Below are positions 50,980 to 64,000 of a stretch of 64,000 nucleotides of DNA, piece by piece. The stretch comes from Trifolium pratense (lineage: Eukaryota; Streptophyta; Magnoliopsida; Fabales; Fabaceae). Numbering within the stretch: position 1 is the stretch's first letter; every line of letters starts with the position of its first letter. The position numbers and the translations under genes are program-made. Where the stretch lies: the NCBI RefSeq assembly GCF_020283565.1, contig NC_060065.1:52068409-52132408 (forward strand), written 5' to 3'. The notes below the pieces were generated by a model, which searched no databases, was not told the DNA's origin, and saw only the letters and a program-made list of their open reading frames with translations.

Positions 50980-53900
50980 TCAACATAATGAGTATTCCAT
51001 GTCCACCAAACGAGAGAGAATCTCATCACAACTTGGTCGCTCATGTGATTCTGCCCAACAATCTGTAAACAAAAATGAAAAAAGAAAATGATCAAGTTGA
51101 ACCAGACAGGTCAAGTTTAATCATCAAAATGTGATAAAAGAAATGTAGCGGGAACCTGAAATCAGACTGCCTAGTGGGCCTTCAGGAATCTCCAATCTGG
51201 AACCCTCATGAGCAACAGAATAAACCACCTTATCAAAAGAAAAGAATTATAATTTTAGCACAAAATAGAAATAGAAAACACTGGAAAATGAATTGAGCGT
51301 CAGTTGAATAATGAATATACCCTCTCGGGTGGTACGCCTTCCCATGGTCTGTTCAAGGTCCACAGCTCCCACATCATCACCCCAAAGCTAAAGATATCAC
51401 ATTTTTCATCGAATGGTTCATTTCGGATGAGTTCAGGAGCCATCCATTCTGGAGTTCCAGCTGAAGAAGAATCTCTGATTGGAGGATCTAACATTATTCT
51501 TGAAAGCCCAAAATCACAGATTTTCACGGTCCAATGTTTATTCACTAGACAGTTTGCACTTTTCAAATCACGGTGAACAATCTTCATACGGTGTATGCAC
51601 ATCAAACCCCTACATATAATCAAGGTCTTCACATCAATATTGACATTATGACATATCAAATGTAATTTCATACTATAAACAAATATAGACATTATGACAT
51701 ATCAAATGTAGTTTCCAATACTATAAACAAATAAATATAGATATTATGACATCAAATGTAGTTTCCAGTATTCAATTAAACAAATAATTGCTTGACTGAA
51801 ATGGTAGATCATCTGCATTCGATAACATATATGGTGATATAAAAAACCCAAAGCTTCTTATTAGCAGTAAATCCATATCAATTGAAAGCATAGTTATAAT
51901 TATTTTATTCACAGTTAATACCACATGAACCGATACGATTCAACAAGAGTCAAAACATTGCTTCATATAACGTGACGACAGGACAGTGACGAATATCATG
52001 TGATGAACCACAAACGACATTGAATTGTACAATGTCTTAGAATTTGGATTGGGTCAAACTTAACTCTTACAAAATTGACTTGTAAGGTAAGGACTACTCA
52101 CCGCTTGTAAACACATTTCCAGGCCTTATCTCATCCAATGTGAGACTCTTAAGACCCCCTTTCTCACACCCAAGACTGGACATCTAGAGACATTAATTAA
52201 TTGGAAAACGGAGGAAATAAATCTTGGAACACAGACAATAGCAGTGGTTTCTTAGGTGAAATTAAATGGACAGGGAACTTATGAGATTGACTGGAAAGAT
52301 AATGAAGCAGTAATAGACGTGTTAGTTGTAACAAGTAACGACTGTTTAGCATAAATGCATAATCATAGTACTTACTTGCATATGTCACGCAACATCTTCA
52401 GTCGTCTCCGCAAACTGAGCTTTTTCTTCTGACCGCTCAAATGTATCAAGTAATACAATGAACCCATCTCCATATATTCCGTAACCATAGATAAACGTGG
52501 AGGCTTTGTGCATGCACCAAGAAATAAGATAACTGCATACAATTTCACTACTATATAAATAACACCTAAAACGAAAGGAAAGATGCTACATGATAGATTT
52601 ATTTAACCAAGCTTACATAATATGTATTACTTTTTATATTTATCAGTAAGGAAGATGTTACTAAAGACAACAATTGAGAAGCCCTTAATTAATTACCATA
52701 TGTAGTATAAAACAAATATGCAAGATCAATGTGAAACCCAAAACTATAGAAGTAAATAGTTTAAGTGATGGAGAATACCATTAGGATGTCGGAGTCGGCT
52801 GGATGAAAACAAAAAACAAATTCAAAGGAAAACAGAAAGAGTCAGAACATATTGGACACAACAGAAAAAGGCCAACAAACTGCAAATCAACAACCAAATA
52901 CCTCAGAATAGATATTTCATTACAAAAATCTTCCATGTTTTCAGCAGTTAAATCTTGCTCTAGAAAAACCTTGATTGCAACATCTGTGCCATTCCATATG
53001 CCACGGAAGACTTCCCCAAAGAAGCCTGAAAAAGGAAAATATATAGATAGTCAAGCAACAGTTAACTATCGCGTTCCTACAACATCCCTCAAGAACAAAC
53101 CCTTGAATTAGCAATTGACCATGTACCATAAGCATGCCAAAATGATAAATCTGTTTTTTTTTTTTTTTAAAGCTGAATAGCAGTTCTATAAATCTGTTTT
53201 CTATGAGGTTCTTGGGCCTGATACCGAGTCTTGAAAAAATAGCAGTTCTATAGAAAGAAATTCCTAATTGATAAAACAATTTTTTTAAAGCCGATAGGTA
53301 ATACTTAATAGTTAATACTCCCTTTATAGATCAGATACATAGGCTAGATACATCAGTCATTCAATGAACCTAAAAAGCAAACTTTTCTTATAATAAGATT
53401 AGAAGGAATATAACAGTTTATTTAGCAAGCAAATTCCTCAATAAAAAGAAATTCCAGGATTGGAATCTATAGAAGTTTGGAGGTTTTAGATAAAGGAGGG
53501 ACGAGAAAGAATATAGATTTTGACTTGTGATTATTCAGAACTCAGAATATCAAGTACTACCCTTTTTTCAATAATATTATCATTTATCATGTGGTTTTGC
53601 TTGAAATTGTAATTCAAAATAATCTCTATAATTCACTAGCAAATCTTAAACTAGCAAAAACTTTGCATCGCATGCTTTACAATTATATCTAATCGCACAA
53701 TGTGCAAATCATATTACTTTTGATTATGATAACCATGAGAGTTAAAACGTACCGATCCCTACACGGGTTCCAACAGTTAATTCTGAGAAGTCAATATTCC
53801 ATGCTTCATATGGCAATAAAGGTTTGTTATTAAACATTTGAGATTCAAGTACTTTATTCCAGGTGGACTCCAGTTCATCATTAACTCCATATCTTGATAG

Positions 53901-56900
53901 CTCACTTCGCTCAGAAGCTTGACCTCTATAATCATGTGGTGAAGATGGTAATGACATTGCCTTTTGTGATGTTACTTGGTCACGCTGAAAAGAATATATG
54001 GTGGACCTTTCATCATGACCATCAAGATGGAAAGTTGACAACTGCCAATGCAGAATGAGAATCACATGTAAACGTGAATGATTTTTAAATTAACTGAAAA
54101 AAGAAAATCACCCTACTCAGAAACAAAAGGGCAAAGACATGCTCCATGTTTTAAAAGATTAGCTAGCTAATCCAACTTTTCACAGACCACTATAAAAATC
54201 AATAATGATTGACAAAGATAAAGGAAATGAGATACTGAAGATTCACAGGCAGAGAAAAAAAAGGTTTCATAAAAGCATACTCCTTTGTTAGCAAAATAGA
54301 GAAAACATACATTTTTCTGAAGATCTGCATCCCCACGTTCTCTCATAAGACGGTTTTGCTTTAGTGTTTCATTCATTGCGCGTACAGCCCTACAATGAAT
54401 AGATAACGAGTTATCAGTATTAGACGTACTTAAAAATAATCACATAGATAATACAATACATAATTAATTACAACAAATGTATTGTATTTGAAATACTTAT
54501 AAATGAGCACATAGATAATACAATACATAATTAATACAACACAACAAATAACCATGTAAGATGAAAAAATTTAAATAAAGGATCTTTAATGCACCTGAAA
54601 TGAGTATGTATTAGAGTCATACAATTTCGGCATCAAATATTTAGCATAAAGCAGGAACAAATAAAGTAGCAAGCCTCTACCCAACATAATCTATCAAAAT
54701 ATTTCATTTTGAAGTTAAGCTAAATTACAAGCAAAGATTAACTAATCAAGCAATTGTGACCCATAGCATTTTGATTAGGTGTATAAGTATTTTTACAAAA
54801 ATATGGAAGGGTGCATGGCACAAGAATAAGGATTCCTCAACAAATAAAGTAGCAAGCCTCTACCCAACATAATCTATCAAAATATTTCATTTTGAAGTTA
54901 AGCTAAATTACAAGCAAAGATTAACTAATCAAGCAATTGTGACCCATAGCATTTTGATTAGGTGTATAAGTATTTTTACAAAAATATGGAAGGGTGCATG
55001 GCACAAGAATAAGGATTCCTCAACAAACAGAGATGAAAGAGGGAAAAGAACGAGGAAATAAAATAAAAACATCTTCATGCCGGGTAAAAAATCTCTTGCG
55101 ATGAGCTTTTGGCTCAATTAACACCCTGACCAACTTGGGTGTGAGAATAATATTAAAGTTTTGATCCTCTAATAGGTCACAATCTCCCTCCCCTATAAAC
55201 CTACCCAGTTACTTGCACATCCAATGTACTAAAAAAGTCTGTTCCGTATAAATTTGGGGGATAAATATTTGCTGCTAAAATTTCTTGTATTGCAGTCAAG
55301 CCAAATGCACCGCACGTCACAAAAAGCAAGATCTAAAGTGCCTTGGTTTAAACAGAGTAAAAAAAGGCATCTCGGTCCAATAGGATATGAGCATGCAAAT
55401 GTCCAAAAAACAAAAGGAATCATGTGGGAGACAACTAGCTAACAAACAAAAAAGCGACAATTTACTCAAACATTTGAAAGACGGCACACAATGCAAACCA
55501 AGGGCAATACAGTCCACATAGAAGCAAGTACAGACCCAGAAGCATTATGGAACAACTATCAACCTTACGATATCATCCCCAATCTCTGGCGTAATGCTGA
55601 TGCTTCTTCGTCGTATCCTACGAGTTTCTGATGAGGATGCACCATCTGATCTATAGCTGGACCTGAGAAACAGATAAACACTTCATTAATCATTTATTTA
55701 AATAATGAGACGATAAAGAACGCGGACAAAAAAAAGGTAGATAATTCCACAAATTCTTATAGCAAACAATAAACAAGAGAAAATGAAGTATGTCACCCAA
55801 CATAAAATCCCACCCATTTTAACAAATCTATTACAATTCACGTCTTTCTTTTTCTTGTACTATTATTTACTTCTTTAGCTTTAGGCCTAGTCAGTTTCAA
55901 TGGCAGCACTTAAAATTTGAGCTGATACACCCTAATATGAAGATATTAAAGATTAATACACAAGTTTTTAAGCAAGAATCTTACAACTTCGCAATATTTT
56001 GTGGCGTCTAGAGAAAATGTAAATAATTACAATATCAAATCTGCAGATTCCATAGCTTGAGTGGATTCCTCACAAACCAAAAAAGTGATCTCATGTCACA
56101 TAAATTTGTTTCAGTGAATTTCATCACATATATATCTTTAATGAGTTTGACGACACCTCAAGTAGCAAATCAATTGATAAAGGACTATGCAAACGCATTG
56201 TGTATATTACTATGTTTGCATCATACAAATAAATATCAGTTATCACTTGGCACCAAGTCTTGCCCGAGAATGAAAAGAGAATGGTTGTAAAAATCAGGTA
56301 TATAAATTGATAATTAGTTTCGTAAAACAAAAATAAAAGTAAAAAACATGCCATGGCAGTACAAGATTGGGTTTTAAACAGTTTTTCGACAAGTTCTTTT
56401 TTATTCAAAACTTTTGAGATATTCACTGATTTGATTCTTTACTATTAAGATATTCCTTCTTGTGTATCATTATGCTTTTATTAGAATTGGCTTAGTCTAG
56501 ATTTATTCCCTTAATTAAGAAATTCTCTTTCGACAGTTTTCACTATAAATAATATCAAGCTGAGAAATAATCTCTCATGTCATTCAGTACCAAAACCCTA
56601 TTCTTATGCGAAACATAGGAAGAATCCAAAAAAAAAAGAAAATAGCTTGCAGCTAATGAATAAAATGAAAGCTCAGATATGTTTGGAAAGTTCCAAGGTT
56701 AGTTTGGGCAAAAAATCCCGTCTCTTGTAGCTTTAGCCAAAACCCTGGTTTGGAAATTCCAAACACCAAACAAAATAAACTTTTAGTATGATGATGCTGA
56801 AGAACACATGCAAGGCCTTATAAATTTGTAGACATAATAGCTTATAAGCAAACATTAAAAGACCCTAAAGGTAAAAACCTTGATGTAGGCTGGTCATCAG

Positions 56901-59082
56901 GAAAATCTCTAAATTCTGTCCTATCACCACTAAGCATGGACCGTGCACGTGCTCGAAATGATGGATGTTCTGGACTGCAAAACCATAAATAATTCAAACA
57001 TAAGAAGAAAGACCATGAGTTTTTCAATTTTTAAGTTAGTGTACAATTTTGAGATCATTTAAGTACACTTGCCACTATATGCAAAATGACAACGTGTACA
57101 TGGACAAATTAGTAAGAGAAAGTAAGGGTGTCATCAACCTTTAAATTTTAGTGAGTCGAGATCATGATGCCATTTGAATCATATTAATCGTGGATAGACC
57201 ATTACTAGCTTAGTTTAGAGATAAGCTCTTTTCATAGAAGGCTTATCCAAATATGTGAAACACAAAGGACTCGCAATAAATTTAAAATTGTTTTATTGTT
57301 TGGAAATCATTAAAATACCAATACCATAGCCACTGAGTTCACAGTATGATAACATGTAGATAAATCAGTTAGAAATACAAAACTGACATGTCCTAGCATC
57401 AATTTGTGGTGTAAACAATGTCTAAGCTCTAGCCCATCAACAGTATAAAACTTCACATACTGATAAAAAACGAGAGAAAAGAGCAAACCAGAATCAAGAA
57501 ATACCACTACTTCCATCCTAAGTAAGTTAAAGGCTTTATATAACAAATCACAGTAAAAGCTTTAAGCTTCTATGAACCATGATTGACAAAATTTAAAAAA
57601 CAAACCAAGGTCAGGAAATAATACAGATCACATGTACCAAACCTAAACCTAGCATACATCATTCCGAGAAAAATAAAAGGAATTATGAATAACCTTGAAC
57701 TAGCTGTCCTCTGTTCAGCAATGGCCTTTCTCCGACTACGCCGACCAAATGCGGTTGTAATATTGGGTTCACTATGAGACAAACTGAGATAATTGACAGA
57801 ATCATTTAACAAGAAATAGTTGGTACAGTGCATGTTTTAGAGATTCCGGTCAAACAAAGTTTCACATTATCACAATTAAATAAAGAGAAATGCTAACATG
57901 TGCATGTTAATGTACTATAGATGGAAATTGTGTTTTTTCATTTATTCAAGAGTCAAAAGTTGTTTTTTCTAAGATATAATTACTATTTAGGTATCCTTAA
58001 CATGTGCCCTAAACATGTGCCCTTAAATAAAATATAAGTGAAGACATCTTCTACTGTGATGAAAACAATGGGAAAAGGATCATGAAACATATCAGGACAA
58101 GCAATGGTAAATATTACCTCGAACTGCTATTTGATCGTAACATCATATTTCTCAGGGAAAGGCCTGTTACATTTGAAGACGCTTCAAATCTTCTATGGAA
58201 TTGAAGGTTTTCCTCCTTCTCAGCACTGTAAGAGGGGCCAAAGTAAACCAATATCAATCAGTTGACAACTCTAGTAGCTGGAAGAACAGCTACAATGATG
58301 GAGGCCTAATGGTTTTGTATATATACTCTATAGTCTCACAATCCACTTCTTATCGAGAACAAGAATACAGGAAGGTTATTTTTTATCTGATAATTTGGTA
58401 TTTGCATGGTAAATGCACCATTAGAAGTTGAAAACAAAAGGATGTCACTTTTAGGCATCTGAGTTTCACTAAAATTTGACTTTACTCCACATATTCGCAT
58501 ATGCAACTGTGTTATCCTCAGTTATAAACTCATATTTTATAAAATTCAAGTCCCTCGTCAGTTTTATTCACATATTCTTTGTGATTGAATTTGATGGGTT
58601 GGAGACTATGTAGCACAATATCACATGCATCTACATCAATCTAACAGGAAAGCTTAATTGCAGAAATTGAATAACTACAACACCATTTTGCAATTGAAAC
58701 TAGGGTACTAAAATCGAACTGAAGGGAAACAAAACTGTAGTAAGCCCAAGCAACAATAGCAGCAGTTTGCAAAGCTATTAGGTACTAACCTCTCTGAAAC
58801 TCCAAATAAAGGACTGTTTGGTTCCAACGGCGAATCACAAGAATCATTTTCTGCTGAATCACTCTCTCCTGCTGCAGAGATATGACTCATAAAAACTGCC
58901 TTGGTTGATTTTGGTAACAATTGACCCGGAAATCGCATAAGGTCAACCAGCATTTCGGCCGAATTTAATACAACTATCACAGACATATGCTTGTATGAAT
59001 CTACACATTCGACAGCCCCATCATTTGGCAAGCCCTGATAAAGAGAACAATGGTACAAGACATATTCTTCAAAACTTATATA

Positions 59083-59123
<41 letters not shown>

Positions 59124-61268
59124 GATTGAATAACGAGAACAACAACAAATACTAAGTCCTTGTCTCGCTAGGTGGAAAAAGAGAGAAGTAAACTAGTAAA
59201 CAATATTGAAAATTTACTAATAATTCTTTGGACAAACACATAGTAAATATGTAACTAGATTGAAAAAATAGCAAATTGGCAGGCAAGAGTATACTCAATA
59301 TAGCACAGAAATTAAGTCCACCAGCAGAAACCATCGGAGCTTACCACCATGAGTGTGCTTTCAAGACCTACAGTATCAGCTAATACTTTAAATAAGATAG
59401 CTCGAGGACGACATGAACCATGCTTTATTTGCCCTAGCATCTGGACTCCTCGATTCTCAAAAATGTGAGAGTTTTCATCAAATGCAGCTTTTGCTGGACT
59501 TTCCACACTGGGTCGCTTATAAAAATCAGAAACCTGTCCAAAAATAGAGGTCAATATAAATGTAAAACATATGCTTTAGAAAATAAATTAAATAATAGAT
59601 GGAGGCAATTAAAAGAAGGTTATCATATGATTGATCTGATCCCTGTAATGCCCACCAACAGACTTGGCACTAATAATTACAATGAAATGGTTTCTTAAAA
59701 TCAAAGTTGCAGCTGGCTAAAACCCGAAAGCAAAACATAACTCAGCCCACTCAAAAAAATCTAAAATAAAAATGTTCTGGAAAATTCTATGGCTAAGGCT
59801 ATTTGGGAAATTATTTGACAACATAATTAGTTAAATGCAATTTAAAAAACATAATTAGTTAAATGCAATTTAAAAAACATAAAATGAAACTATAAAATAC
59901 ATAAACATATATTAGCCATATTAGGACATCATTGTACAAGACACATGAGTTGCACAATAAAAAATAGTAAACACATACCAATCCAGCTATCTTCTTAACT
60001 ATTGCAGCAGGGTTTGAGTTTAATCCTTTAACTAATGTCACAATCAGTTGCTTCAGCATGGATAGCTTTTTATCTTTCTCTAGATCCACGAGAATGATAT
60101 CAGCCCTATAACCCTCTCCGCCCAAAGCATGAAGCTCGTCCAATGTAGGAATACTATCAAAAAGTTCCTTGAGTCTTGTCTCCTACACATTATCAAAGAC
60201 TAACTAATGACAATAGAAGATAGAATAATCATTATAGTCATACATCAAGGGCCAGAGGACAGCAGTCAGCACACCACTAACTCACTCAAACAACACATAC
60301 TATGATCCATGAATGACAGAGTCTTTGAGAGCTTGGTTCTATGAGAGAACTTCCCTCCCACCCAAATAACCACTAATAACTTCTTGGTAACCAACTATGC
60401 CTTTCCCTTTGCCTATTTATTCTTACTAACAACACACGCAATTGTACAAAACTGACCGAAGTCAGTTTGGTCCTATAGTAATCCTTAATGAGTGGTCTAA
60501 CATAGACCTCAGCCCCATCTAATAGCTTAAGCTTTTAGGTGAGCTGGCCCTTAGCAAGAATTTTTTAAGAGGACAAAGAAGATGCGTTTAATGTTTTGTC
60601 ATTTTGACATTATAGCTAATTATGGAATAGTTACCGGTGAGGCTGCAAGGGGCCTATGAACCTTTTCAGATGCAGAATAAAATATAAGTTCGGTTAGAAT
60701 ATATTTAGATTAACTTCAGATTGTCTCGGTATATATTTCAAAATCAATTGATCATCTAACTGAGAAAGAAATCAAAAGACATGTCTCTTAACTTCATCAT
60801 ATTTTCCTAATTTGCTACCTTATGTAATAAGGGTTTAATATTCTTATTGTAGTTAGTGGGTTTGAGATTTGTATCAGTAATACTAAGCTAATACTTGGAC
60901 CCATTGACTTAATATTTGATAGTTCACACACCACATTGTAATGCAAAGCACCATATCAATCTAAATAGACATTTGCAGTGCACTAAGAAGGTAATGTATA
61001 AATCAATTCTCACCGGAATGACTGAATAAAAACCATTTGGTATTGGTTCTGAAAGCATTCCAGTGCGCCAGAGAATTTGTGATGCCCTCAAAGGTGACAA
61101 AACATTTTCATCAGAGTGTCTAGTTGATTCTTTAATATTTACTGTCTCATCTTGAGAATCCAAAGCAACATATCCAAATTTTTTAACAAAATCTGAAGGC
61201 CACCATGATACATTAACATTAGATGTCCCTTGCTCTGTCGACCCTGCATCTTCTCGTGTCTCCTCCAT
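50980..61268 (-). CDS. Raf-like MAPKKK with EDR1-type N-terminal domain (complete, 16 coding exons)
   Basis: Exons: 61268-61014, 60182-59979, 59533-59345, 59034-58790, 58225-58118, 57771-57694, 56974-56879, 55662-55564, 54389-54311, 54041-53753, 53025-52902, 52798-52779 (20-bp microexon), 52532-52376, 51609-51321, 51228-51156, 51062-50980. They total 2388 nt, 795 aa, all GT-AG and in phase. Residues about 20-230 match the EDR1/CTR1-type domain (ASQILWRTGMLSEPIPNGFY, then PTLDELHALGGEGYRADIIL and GSCRPRAILFKVLADTVGLE). A Ser/Arg-rich linker follows. The kinase domain (about 536-790) has GIGFFGEVF, VAIK (Lys566), IVHRDLKSANCL (Asp662), DFG (680-682) and GTPEWMAPE, the Raf-like activation segment. 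A Ser/Thr kinase acting in stress or hormone cascades is expected from the family; the substrate is unknown. The ATG at 61268 is the first in frame after an upstream stop. Confidence 0.95.
52045..52190. repeat. Dispersed-repeat fragment in a kinase intron
   Basis: Sequence around gggtcaaacttaactctt ... ccaggccttatctcatccaa ... gtgagactcttaagaccc resembles a common legume dispersed repeat with LTR or TIR character. Boundaries and class were not determined. Confidence 0.35.
54657..55028. repeat. 183-bp tandem duplication in a kinase intron
   Basis: Two successive units beginning ataaagtagcaagcctctac (54661 and 54844) run through to aaggattcctcaacaaa with no difference seen by eye. It lies in the intron between the exons at 54311-54389 and 55564-55662. 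Confidence 0.93.
59083..59119. repeat. GAT trinucleotide microsatellite in a kinase intron
   Basis: About twelve uninterrupted atg/gat repeats sit roughly 50 bp upstream, in transcript sense, of the exon starting at 59034. Confidence 0.95.
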
Positions 61269-62751
61269 GTTCTTATATATTTGGAATGAAAAACCATTTC
61301 GCCACACTTGTCAACCCATAAGAAACATGTTCAAGCTAAAGGAAGCTCTTAAAATACAAATTATTGAAAAATATATACTTCGGTAGCTCAAACTGTTTCA
61401 GCCTGGAGGCCATGTAACCTGCATAATAAAATAATAAGGTATTATAGCATATTGAAATGAAAAATAAAATCAGAAATGTAAAGGAATGAAAATATTCAAA
61501 ATCATTAAATAATGTGAAACCAATGTATTCGCTTCCAAAAACAGGCAAAACCGCCAAATAAAAATAAAAGTTACAAATATGTTAAAATTGCCCTAGCTCC
61601 CTGCATATGAATCCCATGACGCTAATGAAACAGTAACTAAAGTTATCCCCCAAAGCAAGCACACGAGATAAATTTCAGAACTGATGTTATCACTTCCATT
61701 TTATAGTGCCGCTTAAAAACATAAGGAAGCAATGACTATCACAGTTCAAATCATCTGTAAAACAAGTAAGAGTAAATCTCCCTGTGCAAGTTGTTTCATT
61801 TCCAACATATCATATTCATTGGTTTGGCACCTGCAAACACTGAATACTGAACCATTATAGACATACATATCCAACCCTCAGACTCAAATGGAAATAGAAA
61901 TTTGCATTAAATTAAAGCTCACTATTGAGACCTTCTTGAGACCATTTTTGCTCAACACTTTCTCATTAATAGCACTTTATTTTGTATAACAAAGACAATC
62001 CCTTATTCGTCTTCTTTCAAGTAACTTAATTTTGACCTGTATTATATTAATACAATCTAGCCATGTTTGATAGTTTGGCAAACTAGCGCGGCAAATTTTT
62101 TTGTTCTCGGCCGCTACGAGTGTCCGGACCGGCCAGCCCGGTGACGCGAAAGTCAAAAAACAAAAACAGAAACTGCTTAATATAGAAGTTTGCTCTAATA
62201 AATCCCCGACTAACATGAATAATCACAGCACCGGCAAGTTTGAAAGCGAAAATCATAACCTCTTGAGTTCCATTATAGTGCAAAACTCAATTCAATAACC
62301 TAAAACTGAAAAAATTCCTAGTTCATCCACTTCAACAATCCTAATTCCAATTTCACAACCGGTAATTACTAATTACATTACATACTATTATTTATACTAA
62401 CAATTAAAAACAAATTTGAATCAAACAAAAAACATATACACATCACAAACGGATTCAACTCAATGTCATTCACTCCAAATCACAAAAATGCATATCAAAC
62501 AATCAATGCCGATGGATATAACAATAGTTGAACTGAGAATGCGCGGTATAAGAATAAGAAAATAGAAAGAAACAGAAGTGAAATTGAAATTGAAAGCAAT
62601 AATATGATGCAAATAGAATGATCGGAAAAGATAATAGGAGAAGTGAATTCACCGTGTTCCGGTAACAGATCGAAGCATTTGAATCGGAATCTGAGTTCGC
62701 GTGTATAAGCGTTTGAATCTGAAATGATTTGAATATAGAAACCGTGGAATC

Positions 62752-62791
<40 letters not shown>

Positions 62792-62920
62792 ATTTGTTTG
62801 GGTTTTGTTGTTTGAAGGAAGAAGAAGAAGGAGAAGAAGAAAGAAAAGAAAGCGATGGGGGCGTTTTGAGAGGAGTTGAGGAGAGAGTGAGTGGGGTCAC
62901 GTGCAATGCGAGAGGGATCT
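61269..62920 (-). promoter_or_regulatory. Kinase spliced 5' leader with candidate uORFs
   Basis: A leader exon ends at 62653 with a good donor (cacg|gtgaat). A 40-bp second leader exon is bounded by ttatgcag| (exon start 61418) and |gtatat (exon end 61379). The start-codon exon then begins at an acceptor near 61330. Joined this way, an ATG at 62676-62678 opens an 18-codon uORF ending in the second leader exon, and an ATG at 61411-61413 opens another ending before the main start. A CT repeat on the transcript strand (62754-62787) lies in or just above the leader. Splicing and the transcription start are inferred. Confidence 0.5.
62754..62787. repeat. GA/CT microsatellite at the kinase promoter/leader
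   Basis: An uninterrupted GA repeat of about 34 bases on the plus strand (CT in the kinase transcript sense). CT-rich leaders are common around plant transcription starts. Confidence 0.95.
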
Positions 62921-64000
62921 GGGGACCTCTCCCCGACAGCCAGCTAGCAAAAGGGTTGGCTCACCAACATCCACACCTTCTTACGCGTCAATACTACTTA
63001 CGCTATTATTCCCTCCAACTTTTACCCTCTTCTCATGCTATGTTTGTCTCAGTAATAAATTTGTTTTTCTGTCTACAGAGACATCGTATTTTTTATGTAA
63101 GGATCGAAATTTAAAGTCATGATTCTTTATTTTATGGGATAATTTTTAGCCACTAAATTATTTGATGAAAAAATATGTAATTTAATAGTAGAATAAATAT
63201 TCGTGCATTCTATTTTCATAAAGGTGGGATGGTGTATGCGAACATTATGAACTCGGAAATAAAATGAGAGTGAGAGGTACTAATTAGATTAGAAAATGTG
63301 TACATTTGAGTTGTGAATGATATACATGGTGAGAGGGGTTGAAGAGGAGTTATGATCAGTCATGACGGGTGGTGTTTTTTAACGACTAATTGTTTGGTAG
63401 TTGTTGTGACGGTTAAGGGGGAAGAGATGTTTCCGGTTAATAAAAAAAAAAAGATGTTACATTTTTGAAAAGATATTGTGCGAGGAGGACTCGGTAGGTA
63501 TTTGGATTTTGTCTAGGCGGATGATTGTGGCACATGGTTCATGATCATGAGCAGATTGGGCTTCTAGGTTCGGTACGGAACAATATCAAAATTGTAGATA
63601 TATTTTTTAAGTGTCTATGTTCGGTAAGGAAGACACTAACAAAAACCATTTCAAAATCGCGCCTACAAGAATTATTTCTAACACCTACGATTCATAATCG
63701 TTGCTATTAATTTTATGGATGAGCAAACTCAGTTTAACCCAAAGACGTCTCGACCAAAGTTAGTCCCAATTTTGTCTCATTTTTTTAACAGAAAAGACCG
63801 TTCAAATAATAACCTGATGTCGGATCAGAACGAATCTGACATATATATTTCATTTGACTTTTTAAAAAAATGGTAATTAATTTTATTATTTTATTTTGGA
63901 TAAATTTCAATTGATTTTATTTTGAATCTTTTATATCAAAATAATTCATTTATTTTACTATTTTGTGGCAGGAATAAGTTATTTATGTAAAAAATGCATC
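62921..64000. other. Intergenic region to window end
   Basis: Distal promoter side of the kinase gene. No gene recognised. The frames at 62794-63122 and 63525-63710 lack domain resemblance. Confidence 0.4.

Overview
This is a plant nuclear window: AT-rich, with genes split by GT-AG introns, dense MITEs, SINE and LTR elements, and no bacterial or organellar gene organisation. The style of the coding genes (housekeeping PEPC, Raf-like kinase, ALOG, IDA-like peptide) and of the repeats suggests a legume, plausibly a Medicago/Trifolium relative. The species is inference only.

Layout. 1-9 kb: a lone 3' fragment of a thylakoid processing peptidase gene on the minus strand, a 203-bp tandem duplication, a Helitron-like 3' end and a nest of MITE/hAT elements. 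9.1-9.4 kb: a small secreted IDA-like peptide gene. 9.9-13.2 kb: a Stowaway-like MITE, a large TIR element and a decayed LINE tail. 13.4-18.4 kb: a complete ten-exon plant-type phosphoenolpyruvate carboxylase gene (967 aa, minus strand) with a SINE and a MITE in its introns. 18.4-30 kb: gene-poor, with MITEs, a long foldback, an intact SINE with a 13-bp target duplication and a 25-C run. 30.2-30.7 kb: a single-exon ALOG/LSH gene (plus strand).

34.8-48.8 kb is the most unusual part. A segment of about 5 kb occurs twice head to tail. Each copy carries a trihelix (ASIL-like) transcription-factor gene and, downstream on the same strand, a ten-exon gene for a transposase-like/DUF8039-like/Ulp1-like protein. 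Both copies of that protein keep an open frame, yet both have Ser at the expected catalytic Cys position of the C48 protease fold. Between the copies lies a young non-autonomous LTR retrotransposon (295-bp LTRs that match base for base, 5-bp target duplication) with one 706-codon gag-like ORF and no pol.

51.0-61.3 kb: a complete Raf-like MAPKKK gene (16 coding exons, 795 aa, minus strand) with an EDR1-type N-terminal domain, a 20-bp microexon and probable uORFs in a spliced leader. The rest, to 64 kb, is promoter and intergenic sequence.

The host genes do not form a pathway. PEPC is central carbon metabolism, the Raf-like kinase is signalling, ALOG and trihelix are transcriptional regulators, and the IDA-like product is a peptide signal. 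Exon coordinates were derived by hand from splice sites, reading frame and family resemblance. The reading-frame sums close exactly for PEPC (2904 nt), the kinase (2388 nt) and the duplicated Ulp1-like genes (2199 and 2208 nt).
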